This document shows positions 1-9,838 of a DNA stretch of 64,000 nucleotides, one piece after another. The position numbers and the translations under genes are program-made. How positions within the stretch are numbered: position 1 is the stretch's first letter; each line of letters begins with the position of its first letter. Origin of the DNA: Pyrenophora tritici-repentis (lineage: Eukaryota; Ascomycota; Dothideomycetes; Pleosporales; Pleosporaceae). The stretch covers positions 558,001-622,000 of the forward strand of contig NC_089393.1 of assembly GCF_003171515.1 (NCBI RefSeq). The letters run 5' to 3'. The notes under the pieces were generated by a model. The model saw only the letters and a list, made by a program, of their open reading frames with translations, ran no database searches and was not told the origin of the DNA.

Positions 1-579
1 AGCCTCAAGACGGCCGAGCCCCCTTTGAGCCCTGAAGTCTCCAGCGTCTCCATAGATATTGGCCTCACCAAAGAGCCCTACTACAGTGACAAATCGGCTG
101 CCATTGCCAATGCCACCCCGCCTGTGTATCCGTCCAAGCCAATTCATGTCCATCTTGTTGGCTATGACACCTTGATCCGCTTCTGCAACCCAAAGTACTA
201 CCCTAAGCACGACCCACCCCTCTCGGCCCTAAAACCCTTCTTCGACGCCAACCACAAGCTACGTGTCACCCAGCGACCGGCAGACGCGAGCGACGAGTCC
301 TCTAACGATTTTGGCACAACAGAGGAGCAGGCAAGATACTTGGATGACCTGAAGCTTGGAAAGCAAGAAGAAGATGGGTTTGCGCCCACATGGGGCAACA
401 ATATCGACATGGTGCAGGCCGAGGAAGGTGTGGGCGTGAGCTCAACGCGAGTGCGAAAAGCTGCCAAGGAGGGCCAATGGGAAACAGTCGACCAACTGTG
501 TACCGAAGGTGTGGCTACGTGGATCAAAGACCAGATACTGTACAGCGAAGATGCAAGTGGCAAGAAGATGATGAGCTGA
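1..579 (+). CDS. Nicotinamide-nucleotide adenylyltransferase-like / Pof1-type nucleotidylyltransferase, 3' part
   Basis: The reading frame is open from the left edge to the TGA at 577-579, so the 5' end lies outside the window; 192 residues are visible. The segment carries HLVGYDTLIRFCNPKYY in the middle and GVSSTRVRKAAKEG near the C-terminus. The latter is the ISSTxxR-type motif of the HIGH-superfamily nucleotidylyltransferases, in which the Ser/Thr and Arg bind the triphosphate of ATP. Enzymes of this family adenylate NMN or related mononucleotides in NAD synthesis. The N-terminal HxGH motif is missing because of the edge. The extended, charged insert between the two motifs resembles the fungal Pof1-like branch more than canonical NMNAT, so the substrate is uncertain. 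No intron is visible in this part. Confidence 0.7.
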   Translation, partial: SLKTAEPPLSPEVSSVSIDIGLTKEPYYSDKSAAIANATPPVYPSKPIHVHLVGYDTLIRFCNPKYYPKHDPPLSALKPFFDANHKLRVTQRPADASDESSNDFGTTEEQARYLDDLKLGKQEEDGFAPTWGNNIDMVQAEEGVGVSSTRVRKAAKEGQWETVDQLCTEGVATWIKDQILYSEDASGKKMMS

Positions 580-1001
580 GCAGTATTGGTAGGCAAGCGC
601 CAATGGTAGCTCAGTCGGAGTCATACATTTGGGAAGCATTGCAGTGACGACTTGAGCCATGGCAATCACTCCTTCTTCGTCTGTATGCCCACAGTATCAG
701 ACATGCAGTCATGACTAATAGTATGGGATGAAAGGTGCGCCCATTTCAGCCGTCATGCACGACCCACCATCTCCTCAACTCGCCGTGCATGAAGTGCGTC
801 TTTTTGTAATTTTGAAGCCCTTGATTGCCCTGTTCTGTACTGTGTTGCTTTGCTTAACTTTGCCGCGTCATGTGGTTGTGAGCTTCCTTCCTGGCTTGCG
901 TTGTTGTAGGAGGTACTCCGCGTGGAAACAGACGTCAGTCAACAAACAGCAAACTCCAAACCAAAGGCCAACCTCAACTATCCATCCTCCGCTTGCTCAT
1001 C
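580..1001. other. Intergenic, 422 bp
   Basis: This lies between two genes on the same strand. I see a CT/CA-rich stretch just upstream of the next ATG, as in many fungal 5' leaders, and nothing else recognisable. Confidence 0.5.
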
Positions 1002-4000
1002 ATGACAGCCAAGTTGTGCTGCACTGCCGAGCAGGAGGGTCGATCAGACTCTCCCGAGCTGCCCAATGCTCGTATCAGCCAGGCCACACCAGCGAAACGG
1101 CCTCTCTTACCAAAGGACTCCAGCTCACCAAACTCGCACTCCACGAGTGCTCGCTCAGAAGATCTCCACGAGCTTAGAGAGATCTTTCACAATGCAGGAG
1201 ACGCTGATGACGACAGAGCCATGCCCATGCCCGCCGGTCGTGCACGTTTCAGCCGCCCATCGATGCAGAGCATCCGCAGCCTGCACAAGATGACGAGCAT
1301 GCGTTCCATCATCAGACGGAAGTTCTCCAAGGACCCTTCAAACACGGCTCCTATTCTTACAGAAGACAAATACGACGTTCAGGACACCACTACCATATCC
1401 AAATCTGGTACTGTAGTCAAGCAGTCGCAACATGGGCCGCTTCAGCCACTCCACGTTACCAAAGGCGCCCTGAAGAAGGATTTGCTCAGTGACAGGAAGC
1501 CCGATCAAGGGGGGTACGACTCGGATGCTGAAGTACTTGACGACATTGCAAGGAATATCAGCAAGAAGCTACCAACCAAGCGGCCAAGCATCCATAGCAT
1601 TGACTGGACCACATCCACGGGAAGGTGGGTTGACTTCACCTCGTCTCTGCCCTTGCTCATGCATCACAGTAAAACCACATACGAGTCGTCAACAAAAGAC
1701 TGCATCAGCGCCGACCACCAAAACAACGTTCATCCTTATGATATCTCTAAGCCGCAGGCAGTGTCCCTCTCGACTCGCTTCAACCATGTCTTTAGCACGC
1801 CCAACCTACGGCCAAACACATCGGAGGAAAGGGATCGAAGGATACGACGCTCACACTCTGCTACATCAATGGGCCTGCCAAAGCCCTCTCCCATCTCACC
1901 CCTACGATTGCCGAGTCTAACAGGCAATGACTCGACAGGGATACCATGGTCTGAAGCCATGCGAGAAAGTCTTCGTCTCTCGCAGTTCCCTGTACCTCCC
2001 CGTCACATCTCCCCCAAAGTTTCCAAGACTCTTTTGAAGGACGATAAACAACCAAAAAACTCTCATACAGACCGCCAGCCTCAGGATATTACCAACTGCG
2101 TATCGTCGACCCAAACACTCGAGACGATTCCTACCTTTCCTTCGCATGTCGTAGAGATCCGGGTTCAGCAGCCTACTTCAAACGCAAGTCCAAGGCCATC
2201 CACATCTATACGAGGCACTCTTCGAGAGCACATGCCGCTGAAGAAACATGACCAAGCGGAACAAGCCGTCGATGAGGATGTCGATAGCAACCAGCGTCAT
2301 TCTGTCCATCTCTATAGTATGCGCATCTCTCACCACCTACGTTCTGGATCTCTTCTTTCGTGGGACCAGCTTGCCGACGCCCCACAACTACCCACCCCAC
2401 CGCGTGCGTTGCGCGAGCGTACTGTTTCAGACCAGAGCCGTGTCTCTCAGCGAAACCGTCAGTCAGCACGTCACAACCGGCAGACATCGAGCTCTGGTTT
2501 TGCAAGCTCCAAGGTTCCGGCCCGATGGGGCAAGGTAGTGGCGGACAACGCCGACACTCACCCCGATGTAGCGTCTTCTACATACTCTAGTAGACCGCAA
2601 AGCCCCCCTGACAGTTTCGGTGGATCCTTAGTCAGCCTCTCTCGGACTGCAACCGAGAATAGACCCTTCAATACCTCATCAACCGATCTCCGGAAGCTAA
2701 GACGTTCCGTTTCTTTTCCCACGGACAACGAAGACACACCGCGACCAACTAAGCGGCATGGGGGCACCAACCTGACTGTCGTCACGGGCTATTCCGCAGA
2801 ACCCTCACTTCTCTCCGTCCCTGGACCCTTGGCGCGTAAGAATAGTGTTGCCGATACCAAGACGTCCAAGTTTCGAGAAGAGTTCAGTCCATCCCCACCG
2901 AAGAAAAAGCTGACACCGTCGTCATCAATCATCAAGTTTTTGAATCCGAAACGACTCAGCTTGCGCAGCCAAAGCGAAGCCCATCTTCAGCCCGATGTTC
3001 ACATCACCGCTGTGGACGGTCCAGGCGATACGTTAGTAATTCCTACTGATCGAGAACGTCGCTATTCTCGGTCCTTGGTCAGCCTACAGACGGAACAAAA
3101 GGCACTCGGGCAGCATAGCGGTGCGGAAGATGTCTGGGATCGCGCTTTGCATGCACATCAGGAAGAGAAGGCATCGCTTTTCCTCCCAAAAAATCGAGAG
3201 CTTGCCGTACATGCGAGCCCTTTCCGGGAACGCAGTGGCAGTGTATCCACCAGGCGCGTCAGCGTCGAGGATGTTGACTCTATAAGCCGAAGCGATGACG
3301 TTTCCCACGTGCCTGCAAAGTTGCCCGACCCACAAGCCCCTGGTGGCAAAAAAGATTCAGGGCTGCCATTCAAATTACTATCTAGACGCAGCGCTTTGGC
3401 AGGACAAGAGGCCGTCGAACATGAGCTTGTCACTGCATTCGAGAAACAAGGTGACGGCAAGGAAGTCGTCGGTGCATGGGGCCGCTACCCCTCCCATACA
3501 CGACATGACCGCACCACTTCTGCAGGCAAAGCGGATAATGTGCAGCCTCGCGACTTTGCACTCGAAGCAGCTATGAGGTTCGCATCGGCAAAGCATGACG
3601 AAGATTGTATCGATCCAGTTCAGCGTAGACCCTCTACGCCTCTGTTGCCGGGAGAAAAGAAGAAAAAGAAGAGAGTCGGTAGCGGCCGCGTGGCGAAGAG
3701 CAACTCTATGACCTTTGGAAAGACTTTGATGAAAAATTACAGTAAGATGTTCAAGAGTCAGAGCACGGAATTTCGCAGACACGGCAGGGGACACCGTAGT
3801 TCTATAGCGTCTGGTGGCATCCTCGAACATCCTGAGCTCGAACTTCTACCCGATGTGTGGGCAGGTGACCACAACAGAAGCAAAGAAGTTTTGGCACAGG
3901 ACCACCACGATATGCGTCGAACAGATGGTGATAATCAAGCCAGTGATGCCAAGGGTAAAGGAAAACTGCTAGCGGACGATTCCATGGCTACGCTCCGTCC

Positions 4001-4484
4001 ACGCCGAAACTCGTCTGCACCCAACCTGAACGAATTAGCTTTTCGTGACGGTGCTACCGACTCGGAGCACGCAAAAGACCGCGCCCGTGTCTGGTCAGTC
4101 TACTATGAGAATTGTGTCGACTCATTCCCGCGTCTGAGCACGGATGCCGACATGGGGCTTGACGATTTTGGCCGACTGGCTCGTTTCTCTTTCGATAGCA
4201 AGCGCGTATCCATGCACTCACGCAATGTTTCGGCTCGAATACATCATCACTCTCGAAACGTCAGTCAAATGAGCCGTATGAGCAACATAAGCCATGGGAG
4301 GTCCTATGACTTTGCCGGCGAGGACGATGGAGCAGGCGAGGACAAGAGTTTGGTTAGTGTTCGGCGGAGCACCATGGATCTGATCTCCAAATTCAAGGAA
4401 CAGGAGGCTACGGAGCACGAAAGAATTTTGTCTCTCAGCAGGATGGAGTGTGAAGGCTCGAAGATAAGTGTCGCGGCCGTCTAA
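1002..4484 (+). CDS. Large serine-rich, basic hypothetical protein (1160 aa)
   Basis: A single open frame runs from ATG 1002 to TAA 4482-4484. I do not recognise a catalytic domain. The protein is rich in Ser, Arg, Lys and Asp and looks mostly disordered. It contains SxxSLHK/MRSIIRRKFSK near residue 95, several short SxPNL-type segments (STPNLRPNTSEERDRR near 265; SSAPNLNELAF near 1005), and a lysine run (EKKKKKRVGS) near 885 that could act as a nuclear localisation signal. The C-terminal ~100 residues contain repeated SRNVSxxxHxxSRNVS motifs. Such proteins are common in Pleosporales and are typically annotated only as hypothetical. The open frame over 3.4 kb and biased amino-acid composition support it being real; an intron missed inside the frame cannot be excluded. 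Confidence 0.75.
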   Translation: MTAKLCCTAEQEGRSDSPELPNARISQATPAKRPLLPKDSSSPNSHSTSARSEDLHELREIFHNAGDADDDRAMPMPAGRARFSRPSMQSIRSLHKMTSMRSIIRRKFSKDPSNTAPILTEDKYDVQDTTTISKSGTVVKQSQHGPLQPLHVTKGALKKDLLSDRKPDQGGYDSDAEVLDDIARNISKKLPTKRPSIHSIDWTTSTGRWVDFTSSLPLLMHHSKTTYESSTKDCISADHQNNVHPYDISKPQAVSLSTRFNHVFSTPNLRPNTSEERDRRIRRSHSATSMGLPKPSPISPLRLPSLTGNDSTGIPWSEAMRESLRLSQFPVPPRHISPKVSKTLLKDDKQPKNSHTDRQPQDITNCVSSTQTLETIPTFPSHVVEIRVQQPTSNASPRPSTSIRGTLREHMPLKKHDQAEQAVDEDVDSNQRHSVHLYSMRISHHLRSGSLLSWDQLADAPQLPTPPRALRERTVSDQSRVSQRNRQSARHNRQTSSSGFASSKVPARWGKVVADNADTHPDVASSTYSSRPQSPPDSFGGSLVSLSRTATENRPFNTSSTDLRKLRRSVSFPTDNEDTPRPTKRHGGTNLTVVTGYSAEPSLLSVPGPLARKNSVADTKTSKFREEFSPSPPKKKLTPSSSIIKFLNPKRLSLRSQSEAHLQPDVHITAVDGPGDTLVIPTDRERRYSRSLVSLQTEQKALGQHSGAEDVWDRALHAHQEEKASLFLPKNRELAVHASPFRERSGSVSTRRVSVEDVDSISRSDDVSHVPAKLPDPQAPGGKKDSGLPFKLLSRRSALAGQEAVEHELVTAFEKQGDGKEVVGAWGRYPSHTRHDRTTSAGKADNVQPRDFALEAAMRFASAKHDEDCIDPVQRRPSTPLLPGEKKKKKRVGSGRVAKSNSMTFGKTLMKNYSKMFKSQSTEFRRHGRGHRSSIASGGILEHPELELLPDVWAGDHNRSKEVLAQDHHDMRRTDGDNQASDAKGKGKLLADDSMATLRPRRNSSAPNLNELAFRDGATDSEHAKDRARVWSVYYENCVDSFPRLSTDADMGLDDFGRLARFSFDSKRVSMHSRNVSARIHHHSRNVSQMSRMSNISHGRSYDFAGEDDGAGEDKSLVSVRRSTMDLISKFKEQEATEHERILSLSRMECEGSKISVAAV

Positions 4485-5072
4485 CATGAGGACATGCTGG
4501 ACTGTAATGTTTAATTTTCAACGAGAAGAGGGACTCAAAGTATTGTTAATCACGTTATCTAGTATTCTGTACATAATACAACTCATGGTTTCATCATATA
4601 TTGGCCCATATTTCACTACCAAGGTCACATGTCGACTTTGTTGTCTAAGATCGACCGAAATGTGGGGAGGTGTGTATGACTACAGTGTACTATGACGATG
4701 AGAAAGCAAATGGAACAGCATTAAGTATCCACCAAGCTACCACATCACATCACCGTACCTATCGGCAAAAGGTAGCGCGGGGGTCGATAGGCTCAGGAAT
4801 TTCCGCACTCCCGCCTAACAATAGGTCATTATCTATATATTTCCCAAAAAGTTGACTTTTGTAACCCGAACCATGGTTCACAGTAGTTAAAAAAAAGTAA
4901 ACAAACATCTTCTATACTAGATAACTAAGATTTTTCGAGTATTTAAACAATAATATTCCCATCAAGACACATCTCATCACACAACTGAACAACATTCACA
5001 TCCACAGCCTTTTCTGCCAAAATTAGCCTTTCAAGCACAACTCTCACACATCGAACTAAAACAATCTCAAAC
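4485..5072. other. Intergenic, 588 bp, AT-rich
   Basis: This AT-rich region holds the 3' end of the previous gene and the promoter/leader of the next; a TATATATTT element lies near 4833. No RNA gene or repeat was seen. Confidence 0.4.
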
Positions 5073-6248
5073 ATGCCTTCTAAAACTACCACTCTCGCTG
5101 CCTTCACCGCGCTTCCCACAACACCCTCCGCACAGCAAATGGACGCAAATATTCTAGCTCTCCTTACACGTTCAATCAACATCCCGCTGCCAGCGGTGGT
5201 GCAGAATACGCCTCCTGCAAAACTTCAGTCCGCTTCCATTGCGAGTAGGAAGAGGCAGCCGACGTCGAATACGCCTCCGACACAGGTTTGGTCTGCTCCG
5301 GTTGTGAATAGTAAAAGGCAGAGGACGGAGAGAGAGGGTTGTGGTGTAGCAATGGATTATAGTGGTTTGGGGGAGGAAACAGAAACGGAAACTGAAGCTG
5401 AAGTGGAACTGGAAATAGAAGTGGAAGCGCAAGACACAGAGACAAAAGGACAAAAAAGTCTTATTTTGCGCTTAAATGAGAAGAAGCCGAGGGTTTATGA
5501 GACTTCGAGGTCTGTTCTAGCCGTGGAGAGGGAGGGTGAAGCGGCATTTACTGCTGACACCACCACCACCACTACCACTACTACGGCTGGTCCCGCTCTC
5601 GCTCCCACGAGATCTTCCCGAAGGAAGATAGCGTCAAAACCCAAGGGCAAGACCAAGAGTAAGACCCCGGAAGATCGTGGCAGTGTTGGTGCTGCTCCTG
5701 AAGACGGAATTACACTTCTTCTCGCAGCTGCCCAACTATCTCCAGCCGCCCGCCAAGCCACTGCGATACCCGCACCAGTACCAGCACCAGTACCAGACCC
5801 GGCACCAGCACCATCAGCAACAGCATCATCAGCAACAGCACCGGCAACAGCACTCGCGCGAGCACCCGGACCCCGCAACCCATGCAACACGCGGGCAACC
5901 CGCAGCGCCGCCCTCCCCACCCTCGCCTTCCAAAACCTGTACCCCCCACCAGAACCCACATCCACCCGCAGGCCCACCACCACCACCCCAAAAAACACTC
6001 CCTTACCCCCAGCCATATCGCATACAGCAAAAGCGTACGCGGCATTCTTCCCGGGAGAACCGGGGTTCTATGAGGTGGAAGATTGGAAGGGGAAGATGGT
6101 TTGGGATAACGTGGGGAGGAAATGGGCGGTTAGACAAGAGGGGGATGTTTATGTGAGGAGGTATCTTGGGTATATTGAGCATAGGAGGGTGAAGTTGGTG
6201 CGGGAGGAGATAATGGGAGGGGGGAGGGTTAGGAGGGGGAGGGGGTGA
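5073..6248 (+). CDS. Low-complexity hypothetical protein with conserved C-terminal segment (391 aa)
   Basis: Starts at ATG 5073 in a CAAACATG context. The N-terminal 100 residues carry two imperfect ~20-residue repeats ending in RKRQPTS and SKRQRTE, which look like nuclear localisation signals. Next come a Glu/Thr-rich tract (TETEAEVELEIEVE), a Thr run, and an Ala-Pro repeat region (PAPVPAPVPDPAPAP) near residue 235. The last ~75 residues (YAAFFPGEPGFYEVEDWKGK to the end) are of normal composition, aromatic-rich and charged, and are the likely folded part. The other + frame here gives a His/Gln-rich peptide, but only this frame yields the well-composed C-terminus. No family is recognised; a nuclear role is inferred from the basic motifs only. 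Confidence 0.65.
   Translation: MPSKTTTLAAFTALPTTPSAQQMDANILALLTRSINIPLPAVVQNTPPAKLQSASIASRKRQPTSNTPPTQVWSAPVVNSKRQRTEREGCGVAMDYSGLGEETETETEAEVELEIEVEAQDTETKGQKSLILRLNEKKPRVYETSRSVLAVEREGEAAFTADTTTTTTTTTAGPALAPTRSSRRKIASKPKGKTKSKTPEDRGSVGAAPEDGITLLLAAAQLSPAARQATAIPAPVPAPVPDPAPAPSATASSATAPATALARAPGPRNPCNTRATRSAALPTLAFQNLYPPPEPTSTRRPTTTTPKNTPLPPAISHTAKAYAAFFPGEPGFYEVEDWKGKMVWDNVGRKWAVRQEGDVYVRRYLGYIEHRRVKLVREEIMGGGRVRRGRG
6214..6245 (+). other. G-run tract (potential G-quadruplex) at 3' end of CDS
   Basis: Five runs of at least three G separated by 1-6 nt lie on the + (coding) strand over the last codons of the preceding gene, encoding MGGGRVRRGRG. This fits the G3+ N1-7 quadruplex rule in both DNA and mRNA. 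Confidence 0.5.
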
Positions 6249-6775
6249 ATGGGGTTAGGCTTGGCTGGGTCATGGGCGTTGTGTATCGTTCTTTGCGGTT
6301 GGGATTTTATACTGGTATATAAGAGGGTAGTCTTGGTCTGGCTACTAGAGAAATATGATATTCTGTCCGATCGTGAGTATCGGTAGAGACGTCGGCTGCT
6401 TGACACTTCGGCCCGACTTCGGCCCACCTTGCGCAGAGCTTAGGTACACCTTCGTAGCACCTCGTTGTTGTTATTCACCCGTACGATCGTACAAGGCCTA
6501 CCAACATATTCAAAGTAAAATGTTGCTATACCTCATTGTTTCACTCACCCTAGTAGTTGCCAGACTATCGATTGGCCCGACGCCTATGGCGCATCTGTCG
6601 CTACGGTAGACGGTACTCTGGCATGATTTCCGTAGTCTTCTTCGTCACGGTCGATGCCCTCTTCCTCGTGTACTACATCATGTCCATGGCTTGGGTTACT
6701 CGCATTACTCGGTTTCTGCGCATGCCAGAAGAATCTGCAAAGTCAGCGATGTGACGATTTTATAGCGAGGGCGAC
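6249..6775. other. Intergenic, 527 bp
   Basis: This separates two genes with converging 3' ends. It has a small direct repeat of CTTCGGCCCGA near 6406-6426. Short open frames here have no coding character. Confidence 0.4.
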
Positions 6776-7925
6776 TTACACATCCGCGTAGTAGTGTCGG
6801 TCTTTCCTCTTAGCCTCGGCTCGGCATTCTGCCAGAAACACCTCAACCTCCTCTCTTGACCACTTTAGTATGCGCGTGAATAGTCCCAACGAGCTGCTCG
6901 GTAGCCAGTCCATTAGATCTTCATACACAAACCGGCCGAGCAGCTTGAACCTTGCGCCCTTTGCCCACTTTCCAACAGGCCACTTGTACATCTTGACGTT
7001 GACATTAGTGAAGCCAGCATTGCGGAGCTGTGGAGTAAAGTGCCGAGGCCCAGTACCGTCGAGACTAATCTTCTTTGCGGCCTCAATGAAGTATTCCGAC
7101 CACCGGATCAGGGGCGAGTCCCCGGCAGTGACTCCCGGATCCATGCACCGTATGGGGAAAGCAATTTCCTGACACTCTAGATAGCCGCCGGGCTTGAGAT
7201 TGGTGTAGGCTTGGTCGAAGAAGCGGTCCCAGTCCTTGATGGCAGCTACCATGGCTCGTGTGTGGATGTAATCAAACTTGGTGTGGAAAATCCAGTCTTG
7301 CTCGCAATCGTCGATGAGAAACTCACAGTTCGGGGGTACGTGGGCGGGTTGAATGGGGCTCAGGTCAGTTCCGAGTACATGAGCCGATGGATGCTCGTCG
7401 GCGAATTCAATAGACCATATGCCGGTTCCGCAGCCCACGTCGAGCACATTCTGCACGTTTTCAGGAATCGGTGCCCTGTACAGCTTGCCTTCGAGTGTAA
7501 GGCGAAACGCGTGGTGTTGGAGATCTAGTCGATCCGCCTCAACCTATCGATGTCCTGTCAGCATTATCTCATGTGTGGCAGAGCAAAGGACGAACATCAT
7601 CATTCGGCACTGGATACTTGCCATCGGCATAGGCATGATATCGCCTGCCGTTCTCGTAGCGAAAGTCGAAGACGGACGATGTGGCCGACATGGTGTAGGA
7701 GGATTGATTGTCACCAAAGGCAGAATCGCCAAAGGTAGAGTCGCGCTCATCGCTATCTGCGCTCTGTCACGGCACCTGTCAGTCCGGCCAGGCAGGGAAG
7801 GCCAAGCGGAGGAACGGGGAGCGCACGTCAATTTCGAGCGAGGGGCCGGAGCTGCTAGCCCCTTCAGCAGTAGGGTCGCCATAGGCAATCGCATTAGTGT
7901 CAGGCAAGTCGTTTGAAGTGGACAT
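6776..7925 (-). CDS. LaeA-like SAM-dependent methyltransferase (344 aa, 3 exons)
   Basis: Exons on the minus strand are 7827-7925, 7596-7763 and 6776-7543, all joined in phase 0. Donors are GTGCGC and GTTCGT; acceptors are CAG and TAG. The protein begins with an acidic Ser/Asp-rich leader (SADSDERDSTFGD), then FDFRYENGRRYHAY, which is a hallmark of the LaeA/UMTA group, and then class-I motif I VLDVGCGTGIWSIEFADEHP near residue 121. NLKPGGYLECQE near 180 is the post-I region. LaeA-type enzymes are nuclear methyltransferases that influence secondary metabolism and development, but many paralogues of this family have unknown substrates. This copy is about 27 kb from the PKS-NRPS cluster and should not be taken as LaeA itself. 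Confidence is high for the family, low for the role. Confidence 0.88.
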
Positions 7926-8839
7926 TCTGTTCAGGAATGATACGAGGCAATATGGGGCAGCCAGACATATGGTCCCACGCTTTCTGGCGACTTGATTTAG
8001 ATATCTCGCGGTATCCAGCTCTTTGGTAACCCAAAGAGTAGTTGAAAGTGCTGCGTTGGTTAGTTAGCCGCACTGGCCAATCATGTCAGGACTGATGTAG
8101 TGTAGACGGGCGGAGGGGTCTGTGCCTCTCAACTGCCGCGCGCGATGCATCGAGTTTGGTGTCTTGGAGGCCTCACAGATCTGGTCACGGCACACGCCGT
8201 CCGAGGTGACCAGGTGGCTATACAGTGTAGAGGTGGTCGCGATGGTTGGACCCGTGATGCTGTGTTGCTATAATCCAATGTACAGGTCGATTCAAAGTCG
8301 CCAGGCTAGACAATGTGTGTATGAGCAAGACAGGTGACCAATTCTTGCTACGAGAGTCTCTCAAGGAACTAAGACCAGCCGTCGTGTGTGGTGCAAGACG
8401 GCTTGCCGGGCGTAATCGCCGCGTGTTGTGGGCTGCGATTAGCCAAGAGGCGCAGTGTTGGTGCCGTTAGTGGCAGTCAATCCGACACTAGCATGTGAGG
8501 ATGCCGTACACAATGAAACAGTTAGATGTGAGAAGAAGTACAAGAAGTCGGCTTCCAAGTGTCGTTGAAAGAGAGTAGGTACAGGCGCGGTGGACGTGCG
8601 CCAAGGCGGCCGAGGAGCCGCAGCGCAAGGGGTGCAGATCAACGGGCGCGTCTCGATTGCCCGGGACTTCAATCAACGACGACACGTCAATTTCCATCCA
8701 AACTTCAACTCGTGCACGCTTTGTATCGTCTGTCGCCTCCACATCTGAACGGGCCACTGCACCTTGGGCTTGGAGGGCGCCTACCTCGGCATCTTTCTCA
8801 CGTTACTCACGTCAATTGCATCTCTTGCTTGTCACCATC
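7926..8839. other. Divergent intergenic region, 914 bp
   Basis: Shared upstream region of the methyltransferase (minus) and the next plus-strand gene. I see no repeat, RNA gene or convincing open frame in it. Confidence 0.4.
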
Positions 8840-9496
8840 ATGTCACAATATCATCGAAATGGCCGTCGTCCGCATCAGAGAAACAGGAACAGTAACTACA
8901 ACTACAACAGTTATAGCGGTCCCAGATTCGACAAGTCGCACTTCAAACACCAGCGTGATGATGATCAGATTGCTCCTAGCAGCGTCTCCGCCTCAACCCA
9001 AAAACTGCAGCAATGGGCTTTGGCGACTGCCGACCTGATACAACAGCCCAACAAGCGGCACAAATCGCGTCTAATCGAGGACGAGATACGGGAGCGCATT
9101 CAGCAAAGATATGAGTGTCCAGAGGAGTATCGCGCAACGCCCTCGGAGAACAGCAATTCACCGATGAAGGACCGGTCGGTCATCGATCTTACTGGGGATG
9201 ATGAACCTTTCTCCAGCTTGAAGTCCGGAGCCACCAACAAGCGCCCCCGCTCCCCATCGCCCACAAGACCCACTCCACGTGCCGACCTCAGCAAAGCAGG
9301 CTACGTCCGGTCCGTCAAGCGGGCTCGTTCAAGGTCGCCCTCCCGGATGACATCTGCCTACTCTGCTTCTACCCTCCACGCCCGCCAGACGGAAGAGGTC
9401 AGTATGAGCGGGGATGAGGACAATTCTGACTGCTACTACCAATCGAGCGAGTGGAGCTTCCCAAGCAGCGATGAGGAAGTTGACGAAAACAGATGA
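8840..9496 (+). CDS. Small arginine/serine-rich hypothetical protein (218 aa)
   Basis: The frame is open further upstream, but the first credible start is ATG 8840 in CATCATGTC, giving 218 residues. It begins with an Arg/Asn/Tyr-rich segment (NRNSNYNYNSYSG). A plausible helix follows at residues 50-85 (STQKLQQWALATADLIQQ, LIEDEIRERIQQRYE), then SPSPTRP and RARSRSPSRM, which resemble RS-type phosphorylation sites, and an acidic tail (SGDEDNSD, SSDEEVDE). The composition suggests a nuclear or RNA-associated protein, but no domain is recognised and that is inference only. It converges with the glyoxal oxidase gene, with 342 bp between stops. Confidence 0.6.
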   Translation: MSQYHRNGRRPHQRNRNSNYNYNSYSGPRFDKSHFKHQRDDDQIAPSSVSASTQKLQQWALATADLIQQPNKRHKSRLIEDEIRERIQQRYECPEEYRATPSENSNSPMKDRSVIDLTGDDEPFSSLKSGATNKRPRSPSPTRPTPRADLSKAGYVRSVKRARSRSPSRMTSAYSASTLHARQTEEVSMSGDEDNSDCYYQSSEWSFPSSDEEVDENR

Positions 9497-9838
9497 CCGA
9501 GGGTGGACCTAAATAGATAAGCATGCGGCAGCGGATCCGAGGACTATCACAGCCGCTCCAGCCGATGCAAGCACGGAAGCGATCTCGACCGAAAAAGAGC
9601 ACCTGAGCACTTGGCTGTATGTTGGGATCCACCATGCTCATCGGGTGTAGGCTAACACTCTTAGGGAACGAGATTCGCACATGGTCATGTTCATCGTCAT
9701 CGAGCATGTATGGTAAAGAATCGCTTGTCATTAAGTTCCTCGAGAGGGAATATAGTTATATATCCTCGTCTTCATGAGTGCCTCAGCTACTAGATTAACA
9801 AATAGACATTAAATTGCAACACATTTATGGAATCCCCA
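9497..9838. other. Convergent 3' intergenic region, 342 bp
   Basis: Lies between two gene ends and contains AT-rich 3' flank near 9755-9835. Nothing else seen. Confidence 0.4.

Noticed and set aside
5677..6156. His/Gln-rich open frame (HQHHQQQHHQQQH) on the + strand
   Set aside because: It is the out-of-frame reading of the Ala-Pro repeat region of the 391-aa gene; only that gene's own frame continues into a well-composed C-terminus.
6557..6754. 65-codon open frame ending near the methyltransferase stop
   Set aside because: No start context, no domain, and it lies in the 3' flank of two genes.
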